DNA of 44,756 nt from Actinobacillus ureae ATCC 25976 (GCF_000188255.1 NZ_GL831080.1:943506-988261), one strand, 5' to 3'; counted from the stretch's first letter, positions 30,354 to 39,366 are shown. The notes: generated from the sequence alone by a model not told the origin. Numbers and translations are program-made.

Positions 30354-31529
30354 ATGATAACCAGAAAAGAACAGCGCAGACTCTCGTTTTTACGAGTGTT
30401 TGCATTTTCACTGTCCGCATTTATTTTTAATACCACGGAATTTATTCCAGTTGCCTTACTTTCGGACATTGCAGCGAGTTTTGATATGGAAACGGCAACG
30501 ACAGGGTTAATGATTACCGCCTATGCGTGGGTAGTGTTTCTCGCATCTTTACCTTTTATGCTACTTACTGCAAAAGTAGAACGAAAGCGTTTGTTGCTCG
30601 TATTGTTTGCGGTATTTATTGTGTGCCATGCGGTTTCTTATTTTGCCACCAGCTTTGCTATGTTGTTGGTGTTTCGAATTGGGATCGCACTTACTCACGC
30701 TATTTTTTGGTCAATCACCGCTTCGCTGGTGATTCGAGTTGCACCGAAAGATAAGAAACAACAGGCGCTAGGGCTATTAGCGTTAGGTAGTTCATTGGCG
30801 ATGATTCTCGGTTTGCCGTTAGGACGAATGATCGGACAAGCGTTCGGTTGGCGTGAAACCTTTGCGCTGATCGGCATTATTGCACTTGGTATTATGTTGA
30901 TTATGTGGAAGTTACTACCACATTTACCAAGCAAAAATTCGGGATCGTTAGCCAGCTTGCCGATTTTAATCAAGCGTCCGATGCTAATCGGTATCTATTT
31001 ACTCACGATGATCGTGATTTCTGGACACTTTACCGGCTATAGTTATATTGAACCGTTTATAGTGAAGATCAGCCAAATGAGTGAACAAACTAGTACGGCA
31101 ATTTTATTAGTATTTGGTTTGGCAGGTGTGGCAGCAAGTTTCTTATTCGGGCGTTTATATCCGAAAGCACCGAAGAAATTTATTATCAGCAATATGGCAT
31201 TAATTATGCTAATGCAGATGTGCTTATTACCATTTAGTAATCATATTGCGGCGATGTTCGGCATAGTGTTTATTTGGGGAATTGGCATTACCGCAATGAG
31301 TATCGCATTGAAAATGCAAGTGTTGGATCTTGCACCGGATGCGACCGATGTAGCAACAGCAATTTATTCAGGTATTTATAATGTCGGGATTGGTGGTGGT
31401 GCATTAATCGGTAGTCAAGTGATTCAGCATGTCGGCTTACCTTATATCGGATTAATTGGTAGCGGATTAGCAGGAATTGCAATCTTGTGGTTTGCATTTA
31501 TTTCGCTACGCTATCGAGTGGTGAATTAA
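30354..31529 (+). CDS. sotB: SotB-like MFS efflux transporter
   Basis: This is a 12-helix major-facilitator-superfamily drug:H+ antiporter of 391 residues. It closely resembles the sugar-efflux protein SotB/YdeA (N-terminal FNTTEFIPVALLSDIAASF, with the antiporter-type Asn/Thr/Glu in helix 1; AYAWVVFLASLP; LGLPLGRMIGQAFGWRETF, motif-C-like). YdeA exports arabinose and related sugars; the substrate here is inferred. The start is preceded by TTTAGGAAGAT, a good ribosome site. It stands alone between the mukB terminator and a bidirectional terminator. Confidence 0.88.
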   Translation: MITRKEQRRLSFLRVFAFSLSAFIFNTTEFIPVALLSDIAASFDMETATTGLMITAYAWVVFLASLPFMLLTAKVERKRLLLVLFAVFIVCHAVSYFATSFAMLLVFRIGIALTHAIFWSITASLVIRVAPKDKKQQALGLLALGSSLAMILGLPLGRMIGQAFGWRETFALIGIIALGIMLIMWKLLPHLPSKNSGSLASLPILIKRPMLIGIYLLTMIVISGHFTGYSYIEPFIVKISQMSEQTSTAILLVFGLAGVAASFLFGRLYPKAPKKFIISNMALIMLMQMCLLPFSNHIAAMFGIVFIWGIGITAMSIALKMQVLDLAPDATDVATAIYSGIYNVGIGGGALIGSQVIQHVGLPYIGLIGSGLAGIAILWFAFISLRYRVVN

Positions 31530-31545
31530 CCCTTTAAAAGGCAAA

Positions 31546-31574
31546 TAAAAAGTGGGCTAATTGCCCACTTTTTT
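31546..31574. terminator. Bidirectional terminator between sotB and acnB
   Basis: AGTGGGC (31551-31557) pairs with GCCCACT (31563-31569); A-run before and T-run after extend the stem (AAAAAGTGGGC/GCCCACTTTTT). It serves two convergent genes. Confidence 0.9.
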
Positions 31575-31582
31575 GTTTTCGC

Positions 31583-34189
31583 TTAGAGTGCGGTTTGGAA
31601 AATTACACTTTCCACTTTTTGCACATAATTTGGTAGCTGATCAAAATTGAGGTAGCGATAAACTTCATTATGTTGTTCATCAAGTGTTGCAACAGCTTCC
31701 AAATATTCTTGTGGTGATGGTAAACGTCCTAAGATTGCTGCGACAGAAGCCAGTTCCACAGACGCAAGATAAACATTTGCACCTTGTCCTAAACGGTTAG
31801 GGAAGTTACGGGTTGAAGTTGAAACCACCGAAGAATTTGGACGTACATGAGCTTGGTTACCCATACAGAGCGAACAACCAGGCATTTCGGTACGAGCGCC
31901 GGAACGCCCGTAGATATTGTAGTAACCTTCTTCAGATAAGCGAGCTGCATCCATTTTTGTTGGCGGAGCAAGCCATAAACGGGTGTTGATTTCTCCATTC
32001 ACTTGGCTGAGTAATTTACCAGCTGCACGGAAGTGACCGATATTGGTCATACAAGAACCGATAAACACTTCATCGATCTTATTACCTTGTACTTCAGATA
32101 ATAAGCGTGCGTCATCAGGATCGTTCGGTGCACATAAAATCGGTTCTTTGATTTCATCTAAATTGATTTCGATGATTTCCGCATATTCTGCATCGCTATC
32201 CGCTTCTAACATTTCAGGATTTGCTAACCACGCTTCCATCGCTTTAATACGATTTTCAAGTGCTTGCGCATCACTATAGCCGTCAGCAATCATTGTTTTC
32301 AGTAATACTACGTTTGAACGTAAATATTCTTCAATAGATGCTTGGCTTAACTTAATTGTACAAGCTGCTGCTGAACGCTCTGCAGTTGCATCAGAAAGCT
32401 CAAACGCTTGCTCTGCCGTGAGGTGTTCTAAACCTTCGATTTCAAGAATTCGACCAGAGAAAACGTTTTTCTTATTCGCTTTTTCCACGGTGAGTAAGCC
32501 TTTTTGGATCGCATAATAAGGAATTGCATGAACTAAATCACGTAAGGTAATCCCTTTTGGTATCTTGCCAGTAAAGCGAACTAACACGGATTCCGGCATA
32601 TCAAGCGGCATCATACCTGTTGCAGCTGCAAAAGCCACTAAACCTGAGCCAGCAGGGAAAGAGATCCCGATTGGGAAACGAGTATGCGAGTCACTACCGG
32701 TACCGACTGTAAACGGCATTAACATACGGTTTAACTAATAGTGGATAACACCGTCCCCCGGACGTAATGTGATACCACCACGGCTGGTAATAAATTCCGG
32801 TAATGTTTGGTGAGTAACAACATCACTTGGTTTCGGATATGGTGCTGTGTGACAGAATGATTGCATGACTAGCGGTGCAGAGAATCTTAAGCACGCAAGA
32901 TCCTTTAATTCATCACGTGTCATTGTACCGGTTGTATCTTGCGAACCCACAGAAGTCATTGCCGGCTCACAATATTGTCCTGCTCGGACCCCTTTTACGC
33001 CACAAGCTTTACCTACCATTTTTTGTGCGAGCGTATAACCTTTGCCAGAGTCAGCGACTTCAGCTAGTTTGGCAAATACATCGCTTTCCGGTAAACCAAG
33101 TTCCGCGCGTGCTTTAGTCGTTAAACTACGACCGATAATTAACGGAATTCGACCGCCTGCACGTACTTCATCCAATAACACATTAGTTTTGTATGAGAAA
33201 GTAGTAATCACTTCATCTGAATTATGCTTGCATACTTTACCAGCGTATGGGTAAAAGTAGATAACATCGCCCATATTCAGTTTAGTAACATCTAATTCAA
33301 TGGGTAATGCACCGGAGTCTTCCGCTGTATTAAAGAAAATTGGTGCAATTTTACCGCCGAGGACAAAACCACCGGTACGTTTATTCGGGATATATGGGAT
33401 ATCCGTTCCCATATGCCATAACACTGAGTTTGCTGCAGATTTACGTGATGAACCAGTACCAACGACATCACCAACATACACTAATGGAAAACCTTTTTCT
33501 TTTAATGCGGCTAATTGTTTTAATGGACCGACAACACCTTCCTGATCCGGCTCGATGCCTTCACGTTTCATTTTTAGCATCGCATTAGCATGCAGTGGGA
33601 TATCGGAACGACACCAAGCATCTTGTGCAGGAGAAAGGTCGTCTGTGTTGGTTTCATCAAGAACTTTAAATACTGTCAGCGTGATTTTTTCTGCAAGTGT
33701 TGGGCGAGAAGTAAACCACTCGGCATCAGCCCAAGATTGGAGTACTTGTTGAGCGTGAGGATTACCTTGTTTAGCTTTAGCCGTAATGTCTTTGAAACTA
33801 TCGAAAATAAGCAGGGTATGAGAAAGGACTTTAGCAGCAAGCGGTGCCAATTGAGCATGGTCTAATAAATCAACAAGAGGTGTGACGTTATAGCCACCAC
33901 TCATTGTGCCCAATAATTTTACTGCATGTTCAGGAGAAATTAATGGACTAGTTATGCTACCATTAGCAAGGCCTGTCAGAAATTCGGCTTTAACTTTAGC
34001 TGTATCATCTACACCGGCAGGAATGCGTGTTTCAAATAATTCAAGAAGCTCGCTTTCTTTACTAGCAATAGGCGATTGTAACAATTCAATTAACTGTACC
34101 GTTTGTTGAGCATCTAATGCTTTTGGTACAATCCCAATTGCTGCACGCTCGGCAACGTGTTCATAATATGTTTGAAGAAAATTAGACAT
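31583..34189 (-). pseudogene. acnB: Aconitate hydratase B, interrupted by an amber codon
   Basis: AcnB interconverts citrate, cis-aconitate and isocitrate with a [4Fe-4S] cluster. From ATG 34189 (GGGGGTGA lies upstream) the reading encodes 868 codons, matching the family (865 in E. coli), and is in one frame throughout. Codon 485 (32737-32735) is TAG: the text reads GVIHY-stop-LNRM, where E. coli has GVIHSWLNRM, so a Trp codon became amber. The first fragment (484 residues) has the HEAT-like and swivel domains. The second has the cluster ligands ([20 protein letters not shown]) and would need its own start. Without suppression no active enzyme is expected. It is divergent from a GntR regulator and close to a transporter and a PrpF-like gene. 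Confidence 0.93.
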
Positions 34190-34311
34190 GGTTGTCACCC
34201 CCACAAGAAAAAATTAGAATGTATGAAAACCTATAAACATATAGATGGCTATATGTCGAAACACTACTTATTTTTTGGTAGTGAGTCAATTTATTTTGAG
34301 AGAAAATATAA
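34190..34311. promoter_or_regulatory. acnB-gntR divergent region with two palindromes
   Basis: ACATATAG-ATGG-CTATATGT (34237-34256) is a perfect 8-bp palindrome with a 4-base centre, a plausible operator for the adjacent GntR/UTRA regulator. A second dyad, CACTAC (34262-34267) with GTAGTG (34278-34283), follows. Promoters for both genes must lie in these 122 bp. Confidence 0.6.
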
Positions 34312-35052
34312 ATGTTTAACTATGATCAAAAATATGTCGAATTAAATAAGATTCCTCGTTATCTACAAATTAAATATGAATTACAAAAATTTTTAGCAGA
34401 AAATAACTGGAGCTTCGAGAAGGCAATTCCGAGTGAACAAGAACTGGCAGCAACGTATGATGTGTCTATCGGAACAGTGCGTAAAGCAGTTGAAGGGTTA
34501 GTTGAAGAAGGGGTATTAATTAAGCATCAAGGTAAAGGGACTTTTTTAAAACATCCTGCATTTGTTGAATCATCGATTGTACGATTTTATTTGCGTAATG
34601 CTAAAGAAGGAAAACCAGAAACGCCTATTGGTGAAGTTAAATGTGTTAAAAGTGTGCAAGCAAATCCAAAGATTAATCAATTGCTCGGTGAGCCGGCAGA
34701 GCGAGAGCTGATCTATCTTGAGCGTATTCGCTCAGTAGATGATAAAGTGATTGTGAGTGATAAGATTTGGCTTTCTCCGGAAAAGTTTGGTGAGCTGAGA
34801 AATCTGAAACCGGAGCAGTTTGAGAATTTGCTCTATCCGTTTTATTTTAAACAATGTGGACAATTAGTCGTCTCGGCAAAGGAGCAAATGACGATTTTAT
34901 TAAGCCATAACGATACTTATCTAACGGATGGGCAAGAGAAAACCGTGATTAAAGTGTGCCGTGCGGCAAAAGGGCTAGACGGCAGCATTATTGAGTATCG
35001 AGAGTCTTATGGCTTAGCGGAAGATTTCTACTACGAGACGATTATTACCTAA
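34312..35052 (+). CDS. GntR/HutC-type regulator with UTRA domain
   Basis: This is a 246-residue cytoplasmic transcription factor with an N-terminal winged helix (residues 12-85, IPSEQELAATYDVSIGTVRK and HQGKGTFLK). A UTRA ligand-binding domain follows (about 100-240, ELIYLERIRSVDDKVIVSDK and IIEYRESYG). HutC-type regulators usually repress a nearby catabolic gene set and are released by a small metabolite. It is divergent from acnB and precedes the anion transporter and PrpF-like genes. It most likely controls all of them, with a tricarboxylate or derivative as the inducer (inference). It is intact although the genes around it are broken. A weaker in-frame start may exist downstream, but this ATG includes the full first helix. 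Confidence 0.88.
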   Translation: MFNYDQKYVELNKIPRYLQIKYELQKFLAENNWSFEKAIPSEQELAATYDVSIGTVRKAVEGLVEEGVLIKHQGKGTFLKHPAFVESSIVRFYLRNAKEGKPETPIGEVKCVKSVQANPKINQLLGEPAERELIYLERIRSVDDKVIVSDKIWLSPEKFGELRNLKPEQFENLLYPFYFKQCGQLVVSAKEQMTILLSHNDTYLTDGQEKTVIKVCRAAKGLDGSIIEYRESYGLAEDFYYETIIT

Positions 35053-35111
35053 GAAAGACTTTAAACAAGCGGTCAAATTTTGCAAAAAAAGTGCAAATAA
35101 TAGTAAACAAT

Positions 35112-35139
35112 GGGCAAGGAGTAATCTTTGCCCTTTTTT
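35112..35139 (+). terminator. Terminator after the GntR regulator
   Basis: GGGCAA (35112-35117) and TTGCCC (35128-35133) form the stem, extended by a G-U pair, followed by TTTTTT. The regulator is thus transcribed separately from the transporter. An uptake-sequence core lies at 35065-35073. Confidence 0.8.
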
Positions 35140-35172
35140 ATGATTTATCTCAAATTTTTGCACGATCAGTGC

Positions 35173-35231
35173 TTGCAAGTATAAATATAACTAATTATAT
35201 AATATATGACTATATAAGTTTATACTTGCAA
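35173..35231 (+). promoter_or_regulatory. Control region of the transporter genes, 13-bp inverted repeat
   Basis: TTGCAAGTATAAA (35173-35185) and TTTATACTTGCAA (35219-35231) are perfect inverted copies 33 bp apart, ending 13 bp before the transporter start. A TATAAT (35198-35203) and a further AT-rich dyad lie between. This arrangement suits a regulator that bridges two half-sites over the promoter, with the neighbouring GntR protein the obvious candidate. A leader hairpin is the alternative. Confidence 0.65.
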
Positions 35232-35244
35232 TGAGGTATTTCTT

Positions 35245-36151
35245 ATGAACTTGAAAAAACTTCTGCATTATGCAATTATTCTTGCATGCCCTATTGCAAC
35301 CTATATTTTCCCTACGCCTGAAGGTTTATCTGTCCTCGGTTGGCACATTTTAGGTGTCTATATCGGCACTATCCTTGCTCTCATTCTCAAACCTTTCCCT
35401 GCTCCCCCTCTTCTGCTAGCTGCCGTTGCGATTTCCGCTATTATTGGTAATACGCCCGCTGAAGTGTTGGCTGACGGTACAAAAGTCGCAGTAAAACAAG
35501 GTTCAGTCTTAGATGGTTATAAATCAGGTACAACTTGGTTAGTTTTTGCTGCTTAATACTTATATGGTGGTTAAAACCACAGGCTTTATTTTCTTAACTG
35601 CAATGGCACCAAATGCAGTAGCACTTGAGTTGATGCGTCCGATTTTAAATATTGATGTAAGTTGGACGCAATGGTTCTTAGCCGCATCAGTACCGGGTTT
35701 ACTCACTTTATTAGGTATTGCAGCTGTACTTACACAAGCAAAATTTTTTGTTTGGCTATCAAGTACAATGAGCAATTTAGTACCGGCTGATTTAGGTAGT
35801 CCAATGGTAATTACTATTTTACTACTTACGCTGAGTGTGCTTGTTCGGTATGTATTTGCTTCAGGGGCTGCTTATGTTGCATCAATGGTGCCAGTATTTT
35901 GTGCAGTAGGTATGGCAGCGGGAGCTGATCCGGTATTTTTAGAGTTCGGTTTATTATTCTCTAATAGCTATGGCAGCATGGTAACGCACTATGCATCGGC
36001 ATCGGCTGCAGTTATCTACGGCTTAGGCTATCACGATGTGAAGTCATTTTGGATTGCCGGTGGAGTATGTGCGTTGGTGACATTATTTATCCAAGTAACA
36101 GTTGGTTTTGGTTGGTGGTCAATGCTCCAAAGTATGGGTATTTTAGGTTAG
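35245..36151 (+). pseudogene. DASS-type di-/tricarboxylate transporter, two internal deletions
   Basis: This is a remnant of an anion:sodium symporter/antiporter family membrane protein (CitT/TtdT-like), which imports di- or tricarboxylates. The N-terminus is normal (MNLKKLLHYAIILACPIATYIFP, IPATA-like KPFPAPPLLLAAVA) up to GTTWLVFAA, where a stop follows at 35554-35556. The text resumes in another frame at MVVKTTGFIFLTAMAPN, runs to GIAAVLT, and then jumps straight to the last helices (FFVWLSSTMSNL, RYVFASGAAYVASMVP). Only about 300 of roughly 480 codons remain. From memory of CitT, about 90-100 residues are missing at the first junction (near 35555) and about 100 at the second (near 35735). 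ATG 35245 has GAGG upstream. It cannot be functional. Family recognition is firm; the substrate is inferred from neighbours. Confidence 0.85.
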
Positions 36152-36170
36152 TAAAATAATTTAAGAATTT

Positions 36171-36198
36171 GACCGCTTCTTATACTTAGCAAGCGGTC
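36171..36198. repeat. Inverted pair of uptake-sequence cores
   Basis: GACCGCTT (36171-36178) and AAGCGGTC (36191-36198) are perfect inverted arms with a 12-base loop between the transporter and PrpF-like genes. The order is the reverse of most pairs in this window (accgctt first). No T-run follows. Confidence 0.7.
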
Positions 36199-36231
36199 AA
36201 GTTTCATAACTTTTTTGCAAAGGTGGAAAAA

Positions 36232-37305
36232 ATGAAAAAAGTTCCTTGTATGATTATTCGTGGCGGTACATCAAAAGGCGTGTATTTCTTAAAAGATGAT
36301 TTGCCAGCAGATATTGCTGAACGTGATAAATTCTTAATGGCAATTATGGAATCGGGCGATCAGACTCAAATTAACGGTTTGGGCGGTGCGACAAGTGTAA
36401 CCAGTAAAGTGGCGATCGTTTCAAAATCGGAGAAAGAGGGGGTTGATTTAGATTACTTATTTGCACAGGTGGGTATCGGTCAAAAAGTGGTAGATACGGC
36501 ACCTTCATGCGGTAATATTTTATCTGGTATCATCTGTTTTGCGAGTGAAAAAGGCTTGATTGAATTACAAATTACAAGACGGTATCACAAGTGTCGTAGT
36601 AAATAACGTTAATACCAACAGTATTATTGAAGTTTCTGCCGAGTCACCAAATAAGCAATTAAAATATACGGGTAATGCGGAAGTTTCCGGTGCTCCGGGA
36701 ACGGGATCGCCGGTAAATCTCAATTTTAGTCAGATTGAAGGGGCCAAAACCGGTAAAGTTTTCCCGACCGGAAATAAACAAGATAATATCAATGGCTATA
36801 ATGTGACTTGTATTGATGTAGCGATGCCGATGGTGCTGTTTAATGCACAAGATCTTGGTTTAACCGGTAAAAAAACAAAGCGGAACTAGATGAGAATCGT
36901 GCGTTATTCGAAGTCATTGAGCAAATTCGTCGTAAAGCAGGTGAAATGATGGGATTAGGCGATGTATCTGAAAAAGTGATTCCGAAAATGGGGATTTTAT
37001 CGGCACCGGCCGGCAAAGGTAATATTACTTCGCGTTATTTTGTACCGGATAAATGCCATGCAAGTCATGCGGTAACCGGTTCAGTTTGCGTATCTGCAGC
37101 ATGTAATATCGAAGGTATGGTTGCGCATCCGCTTTATAAAGATACCGGTAGCGTAGTAACGATTGAACATCCTTCCGGTTTTATCAGCGTTGACATGGTT
37201 TGCGAGAACGTAGATGGTGATTATAAATTCACTCGAGCAGCGCTAGTACGTACTGCTAAACCGCTAATGATGGGTGAAGTATATTATGATGAAACGGCAG
37301 AATAG
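36232..37305 (+). pseudogene. PrpF-like aconitate/oxalomesaconate isomerase family, two frameshifts
   Basis: This is a remnant of a PrpF-family isomerase (diaminopimelate-epimerase-like fold). Members convert trans-aconitate or 2-methyl-trans-aconitate to the cis form, or tautomerise oxalomesaconate. It starts at ATG 36232 after AGGTGG (MKKVPCMIIRGGTSKGVYF). The family hallmark cysteine segment PSCGNILSGI is near residue 90. A 7-bp tandem duplication ATTACAA (36564-36577) shifts the frame. The second part carries GAPGTGSPV and PTG, and a run of seven A (36869-36875) shifts it again. The third part has the remaining hallmark segments (SRYFVPDKCHASHAVTGSVC, VTIEHPSG) and ends at 37305. Repaired, it would be about 355 residues. 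It is likely co-regulated with the transporter. Confidence 0.85.
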
Positions 37306-37351
37306 TACGTTAAGTTTTTATATGCTTAACACATAAATGCTTATAGAGAAT

Positions 37352-37398
37352 ACAAGCGGTTAAATTTAGTAAAAAATTCGCTAAATTTGACCGCTTGT
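37352..37398. terminator. Bidirectional hairpin from uptake-sequence pair
   Basis: An 18-bp stem (37352-37369 with 37381-37398, one G-U pair) built from ACAAGCGGTTAAATTTAG and its near complement, with an 11-base loop. It separates the convergent prpF-like and yejM genes. Confidence 0.75.
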
Positions 37399-37412
37399 TA
37401 TATTTCCAATCC

Positions 37413-39143
37413 TTATTTCTCGACAAATTGATTACTTTGCTGAATCATTTGTAAGAAGAGCGCTAAAGGCGGACGATCGCTTTTCTCTTTTTCGCCTTGA
37501 GCATTAAATTTCTCAAAATTACCTTTACGATCAATATGGTATTGTTCACCATTCGGCATAATTGCGACATTCCAGTTATGGTTAGAAGCTAAAACCCATA
37601 AACGATTATTTTGGGCGGTTAAATTGATCCCTTGAGAATAGTCACTAAGAGGATTCCTTACCCCAAAGAACTGGGTTAACAGTGTCGGCATAATATCTAA
37701 ATGGCTTGAGAGCGAATCGTATTCTTTTACTTCACCTTGCCAATAGATAATTAACGGCACTTGCATATCCTGCTGAGTAAAGCTCATTTCATCAGTTGGA
37801 TTAGCTTGATCAGAGGTAATAATTACCATGGTATTTGCTAATAAAGCGTTCTTTTCTAATTGTGACCAAATCTCACTAAATTGCCAATCGAGCAATCGGG
37901 TTTGCTGATCGTAAGAGTTTGCCTGCGGTAAACTTAAATCTAAATAACTGAAAAACGGCTCATTTAAAGATCGCTCTGTTAGCCATTGTTTCCATTGTGA
38001 GATTGCGTCTAGGTTATTTTTGGATTCAGGCAATAAAATACCGGCAAAAGCTGCTTGGTGATATACCGGATCCGCAAAGCCATTATGCGAGAATAAGCCG
38101 AGCTGATAACCGGATTGGCGAAAAGCTAGCATCAACGGAGAGGCTTCTTTATTACCTAATACCGGATCCAAATATTTACCACTTAAGCTATAAAAGATGC
38201 CTAATACACCGGCAGAGTGAGAGTCACCACTGCTGTAATGCTGTATAAAACGTAATGATTTACGACTAATATCAGCAAGTGTTGGCGTGTTTTCGCTATT
38301 GATTGCGTCATTACGTAATCCTGATAAATTGATTAGTAAAATATTTGAATGAGGCTTTTTAGTAAAGGTTAGTTGGTGTTTCGGGTAATTTAAATAGAAA
38401 CTGTCTAAACGACCGTTTTCTTCAATTTCTTGCTGTAACTCAGCACGATCAATCAGCCCATGCTTTTGTAAGAAGGTACGAGCGGTCATCGGATGCGATA
38501 ACGGATAGTTTGCCTTTTGTGCGGTAATCGGACGGTATAACATCATATCCGCCCAAGCGTAAATTAAATGTGTCGCAGTAAAACAGGCTAAGAAAAAATA
38601 AGCAACATATTTACCCCATTTCTGGCGGTTAAAGCTACGTAGCTTTTGCCAACACCAACGTGAATAAAGCATTTCCGCTAACAAAATAAGTGGCATTGGT
38701 ACAAAGAGTAATTGCCATTGACGAGTAAGCTCACCTTGTTCGGGATTAACTAATAAGTCCCAAACAAGCGGTGATAAATGCAGATAGAATCGCTTAAATA
38801 CTTCCGTATCAACTAAAAGAAAGGTTTGTCCGATCGTAGCCAAAATGACGGAAATACCTCGGAAAGTACGATCATTTTTAATGATGAAACTTAACGGAAA
38901 GATTAATAATAAGTAGCAAGCAAAAACAATAAAACTGAAATGCCCGAACAGACTGGTAAAAAAGTAAAGTTTACCTGACAGTGTATTAGGCCAATCGGCA
39001 TTAAAAGCGTAGCGGGAAGAAATAAGTAACGCCAACACTACATTAAAAAGGGTAAACCAATGACTCCACGTAATGCGTTGCGAGGTTTCTTCTCGATATT
39101 GACGAGAATTGGTCGGTAATAATGAGCGAAGGTGTGTAAACAT
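37413..39143 (-). CDS. yejM: Inner-membrane LPS-homeostasis protein YejM/PbgA/LapC family
   Basis: This is a 576-residue membrane-anchored sulfatase-fold protein. In E. coli the homologue senses periplasmic LPS and, via LapB, tunes FtsH-driven turnover of LpxC, making it key to lipid A balance. Five hydrophobic helices lie in the first ~190 residues (LFNVVLALLISSRYAFNADW, IVFACYLLLIFPLSFII and others), followed by a periplasmic sulfatase-like domain (NILLINLSGLRNDAI, GVLGIFYSLSG, VPLIIYW). The gene starts one base after yejL ends, so the two form one unit. The name is based on domain order plus the yejL neighbour, a conserved pair. Confidence 0.9.
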   Translation of the reverse strand: MFTHLRSLLPTNSRQYREETSQRITWSHWFTLFNVVLALLISSRYAFNADWPNTLSGKLYFFTSLFGHFSFIVFACYLLLIFPLSFIIKNDRTFRGISVILATIGQTFLLVDTEVFKRFYLHLSPLVWDLLVNPEQGELTRQWQLLFVPMPLILLAEMLYSRWCWQKLRSFNRQKWGKYVAYFFLACFTATHLIYAWADMMLYRPITAQKANYPLSHPMTARTFLQKHGLIDRAELQQEIEENGRLDSFYLNYPKHQLTFTKKPHSNILLINLSGLRNDAINSENTPTLADISRKSLRFIQHYSSGDSHSAGVLGIFYSLSGKYLDPVLGNKEASPLMLAFRQSGYQLGLFSHNGFADPVYHQAAFAGILLPESKNNLDAISQWKQWLTERSLNEPFFSYLDLSLPQANSYDQQTRLLDWQFSEIWSQLEKNALLANTMVIITSDQANPTDEMSFTQQDMQVPLIIYWQGEVKEYDSLSSHLDIMPTLLTQFFGVRNPLSDYSQGINLTAQNNRLWVLASNHNWNVAIMPNGEQYHIDRKGNFEKFNAQGEKEKSDRPPLALFLQMIQQSNQFVEK

Positions 39144-39144
39144 A

Positions 39145-39366
39145 CTATTTGGTTTTTAAAGAGTTTTTTAATGCATTTGAGAAAGCATCTGCTAAAGCAT
39201 GACGTTGTGCTTCTGTTTGAACGTTTTCACGTAAGATATTGGTAATTAAATTACCTAATGCCATTAATGAAAGATCAACGGGAGCTTTATACTTTTCCAG
39301 TGTTGCAATTAAATCACTGGATAATGCATCGAATTGTTTACTTTGATATTTTGATTGAGTTGCCAT
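39145..39366 (-). CDS. yejL: YejL family protein (UPF0352)
   Basis: This is a small cytoplasmic protein of 73 residues with no known biochemical function. It matches the YejL/UPF0352 family in length and sequence ([35 protein letters not shown]). It is predicted to be all-helical. It lies immediately before yejM, as in E. coli and Haemophilus, and is probably co-transcribed. Confidence 0.92.
   Translation of the reverse strand: MATQSKYQSKQFDALSSDLIATLEKYKAPVDLSLMALGNLITNILRENVQTEAQRHALADAFSNALKNSLKTK

Noticed and set aside
31583-34204. Two separate genes encoding aconitase halves
   Set aside because: The two open stretches share one frame and are divided by a single TAG; the joined product has the exact AcnB length. 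A nonsense-mutated gene explains it better than two genes.
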